Shown here: one piece after another, positions 63,158 through 64,000 of the stretch
Layout of the letters: each line of letters begins with the position of its first letter
Position numbering within the stretch: the first letter of the stretch is position 1
From: Dryocola boscaweniae
Lineage (GTDB): Bacteria > Pseudomonadota > Gammaproteobacteria > Enterobacterales > Enterobacteriaceae
Direction of reading: 5' to 3'
DNA: 64,000 nucleotides
NCBI RefSeq assembly: GCF_025215095.1
Contig: NZ_JALHAP010000065.1
Span: 17,776-81,775, forward strand
Notes under the pieces: model-generated
The model's input: the letters and a program-made list of their open reading frames with translations, nothing else
What the model was told of the DNA's origin: nothing
The model's database searches: none
Position numbers and translations under genes: made by a program

Positions 63158-63691
63158 GTGAAGACTTTGATTCTGTTTTCGACCCGCGATGGGCAAACCC
63201 GCGAAATAGCTTCTTATATAGCGTCCGAGTTAAAAGAGCTGGGCATAGAAAGCGAGGTGGTTAACCTGCATCGTAATGGCGATATCAGGTGGGATAATTA
63301 CGATCGCGTTGTGATTGGCGCCTCTATACGTTATGGCCACTTCCACTCATCGGTTGATGCGTTTGTGAAAAAGCATCAACAGGCGCTGAATGTCATTCCG
63401 AGCGCATTCTTTTCCGTAAACCTGGTCGCTCGCAAGCCAGAAAAGCGTACACCGCAAACAAACTCCTATACGCGCAAGTTCCTGCTGAATTCGCCATGGA
63501 AGCCAAATCACTGCGCAGTGTTTGCCGGCGCGTTGCGTTATCCGCGTTATGGCTGGTTGGATCGCACAATGATTCGCTTAATTATGAAAATGACCGGTGG
63601 TGAAACGGATACGCGCAAAGAAGTGGTTTATACCGACTGGCCGCAGGTAGCGCGTTTTGCTCATGAAATAGCGCATTTATCCATCAAGTAG
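63158..63691 (+). CDS. hemG: Menaquinone-dependent protoporphyrinogen oxidase HemG
   Basis: Flavodoxin-like enzyme that oxidises protoporphyrinogen IX to protoporphyrin IX, passing electrons to quinones; it allows heme synthesis with or without oxygen. The start is GTG 63158 and the length 177 residues. The FMN-phosphate loop [17 protein letters not shown] is at the N-terminus. A long inserted loop after residue about 85 ([19 protein letters not shown]) marks HemG as against ordinary flavodoxins. It lies directly upstream of an rRNA operon. Confidence 0.97.
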   Translation: MKTLILFSTRDGQTREIASYIASELKELGIESEVVNLHRNGDIRWDNYDRVVIGASIRYGHFHSSVDAFVKKHQQALNVIPSAFFSVNLVARKPEKRTPQTNSYTRKFLLNSPWKPNHCAVFAGALRYPRYGWLDRTMIRLIMKMTGGETDTRKEVVYTDWPQVARFAHEIAHLSIK

Positions 63692-63752
63692 CGCTCAAAA
63701 TGCACGAGTTGTTGAAAAAAAATGCGGTCAGTAATTTTTTTGCAATAATCCC

Positions 63753-63780
63753 TTGTCACGTTCAGAAAAATCCCTATACT
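63753..63780 (+). promoter_or_regulatory. rrn P1 promoter
   Basis: A -35 box TTGTCA (63753-63758) and a -10 box TATACT (63775-63780) with 16-bp spacing, followed by a GC-rich discriminator GCGCCTCC, as in stringently controlled rrn P1. The A/T-rich stretch upstream (63712-63750) fits an UP element; Fis sites could not be fixed by eye. Confidence 0.9.
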
Positions 63781-63787
63781 GCGCCTC

Positions 63788-64000
63788 CACTGACACGGCA
63801 CAACGGCTTACAAACCGGCCCGTCAGGCGGAGTGAAGCAGGAAATAAATGCTTGACTACGTAGCGGGAAAGCGTAATATGCACAGCCCGCGCCACTGAAT
63901 AACGTGGCACTGCTCTTTAACAATTTATCAGACAATCTGTGTGGGCACTCGCAGGATTGATATCTCAGTACCTTCGGGTACAAAAAAATATCAAGTCTTG
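63788..64000 (+). other. rRNA operon leader (16S gene lies beyond the window)
   Basis: The transcribed leader begins near 63788. It contains a boxB-like hairpin (GCCAC / GTGGC around 63891-63908) and boxA TGCTCTTTAACAA at 63911-63923, the NusB/S10 antitermination signal, followed by the conserved GACAATCTGTGTGGGCACTC segment used in 16S precursor processing. Mature 16S sequence has not started by position 64000. Position after hemG suggests rrnA by analogy with E. coli. Confidence 0.88.
63852..63879 (+). promoter_or_regulatory. rrn P2 promoter
   Basis: A -35 box TTGACT (63852-63857) and a -10 box TAATAT (63874-63879) with 16-bp spacing, about 99 bp after P1, matching enterobacterial rrn P2. 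Confidence 0.9.

Overview
This window is a stretch of enterobacterial core chromosome. Gene content, order and protein similarity place it in Enterobacterales, close to the Escherichia/Klebsiella/Cronobacter group. It runs rhlB-trxA-rho-wec cluster-yifK-tRNAs-glmZ-hemYXDC-cyaA-cyaY-dapF-xerC-uvrD-corA-rarD-pldA-recQ-rhtCB-pldB-metR/metE-udp-rmuC-ubiEJB-tatABCD-rfaH-ubiD-fre-fadAB-pepQ-yigZ-trkH-hemG-rrn, the E. coli K-12 85-87 min order as I remember it. It is not E. coli: hemB lies between tatD and rfaH, rffG and rffH are absent from the enterobacterial common antigen (ECA) cluster, aslA/aslB and yigF/yigG are absent, and rarD is truncated. Sequence alone does not fix the genus.

Layout. 1-2.6 kb: a partial RNA helicase gene, thioredoxin and Rho with its long leader. 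2.8-13.7 kb: the ECA cluster (wecA wzzE wecB wecC wecD wecE wzxE wecF wzyE wecG), tightly coupled except for a terminator-like hairpin between wzzE and wecB. 13.9-16.5 kb: amino-acid permease yifK, the tRNA operon Arg-His-Leu-Pro with a duplicated proM 3' end, and the sRNA glmZ with a sigma-54 promoter and three GlrR-type sites. 16.6-23.8 kb: hemY-hemX-hemD-hemC (minus strand), divergent from cyaA, then cyaY. 23.9-31.0 kb: lptM-dapF-yigA-xerC-yigB, SOS-regulated uvrD and corA. 31.1-44.8 kb: rarD remnant, yigI, pldA, recQ, rhtC/rhtB, pldB, yigL, yigM, metR/metE, ysgA and udp. 45-53 kb: rmuC, ubiE-ubiJ-ubiB, tatABCD and hemB. 53-64 kb: rfaH, ubiD, fre, the fadBA beta-oxidation operon, pepQ-yigZ-trkH-hemG, and the promoters and leader of an rRNA operon that continues past the window.

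How the genes work together. The wec genes build, flip, polymerise and length-control the ECA trisaccharide on undecaprenyl phosphate. The dTDP-sugar precursor must be supplied by enzymes encoded outside this window. Six heme genes (hemB, C, D, X, Y, G) lie at three separate places. Regulatory sites are unusually readable: CRP at cyaA and udp, LexA at uvrD, MetJ and MetR at metE/metR, FadR at fadB, GlrR/sigma-54 at glmZ, and tandem P1/P2 promoters at rrn.

I see no phage, insertion sequence, CRISPR array or defence system, and nothing that looks like a wholly new system. The points worth a second look are small-scale: repeats inserted in regulated leaders, an RtT-like tRNA tail duplication, a broken rho leader peptide, a candidate corA leader peptide, a deletion scar at rarD, and a HemB lacking the zinc cysteines.
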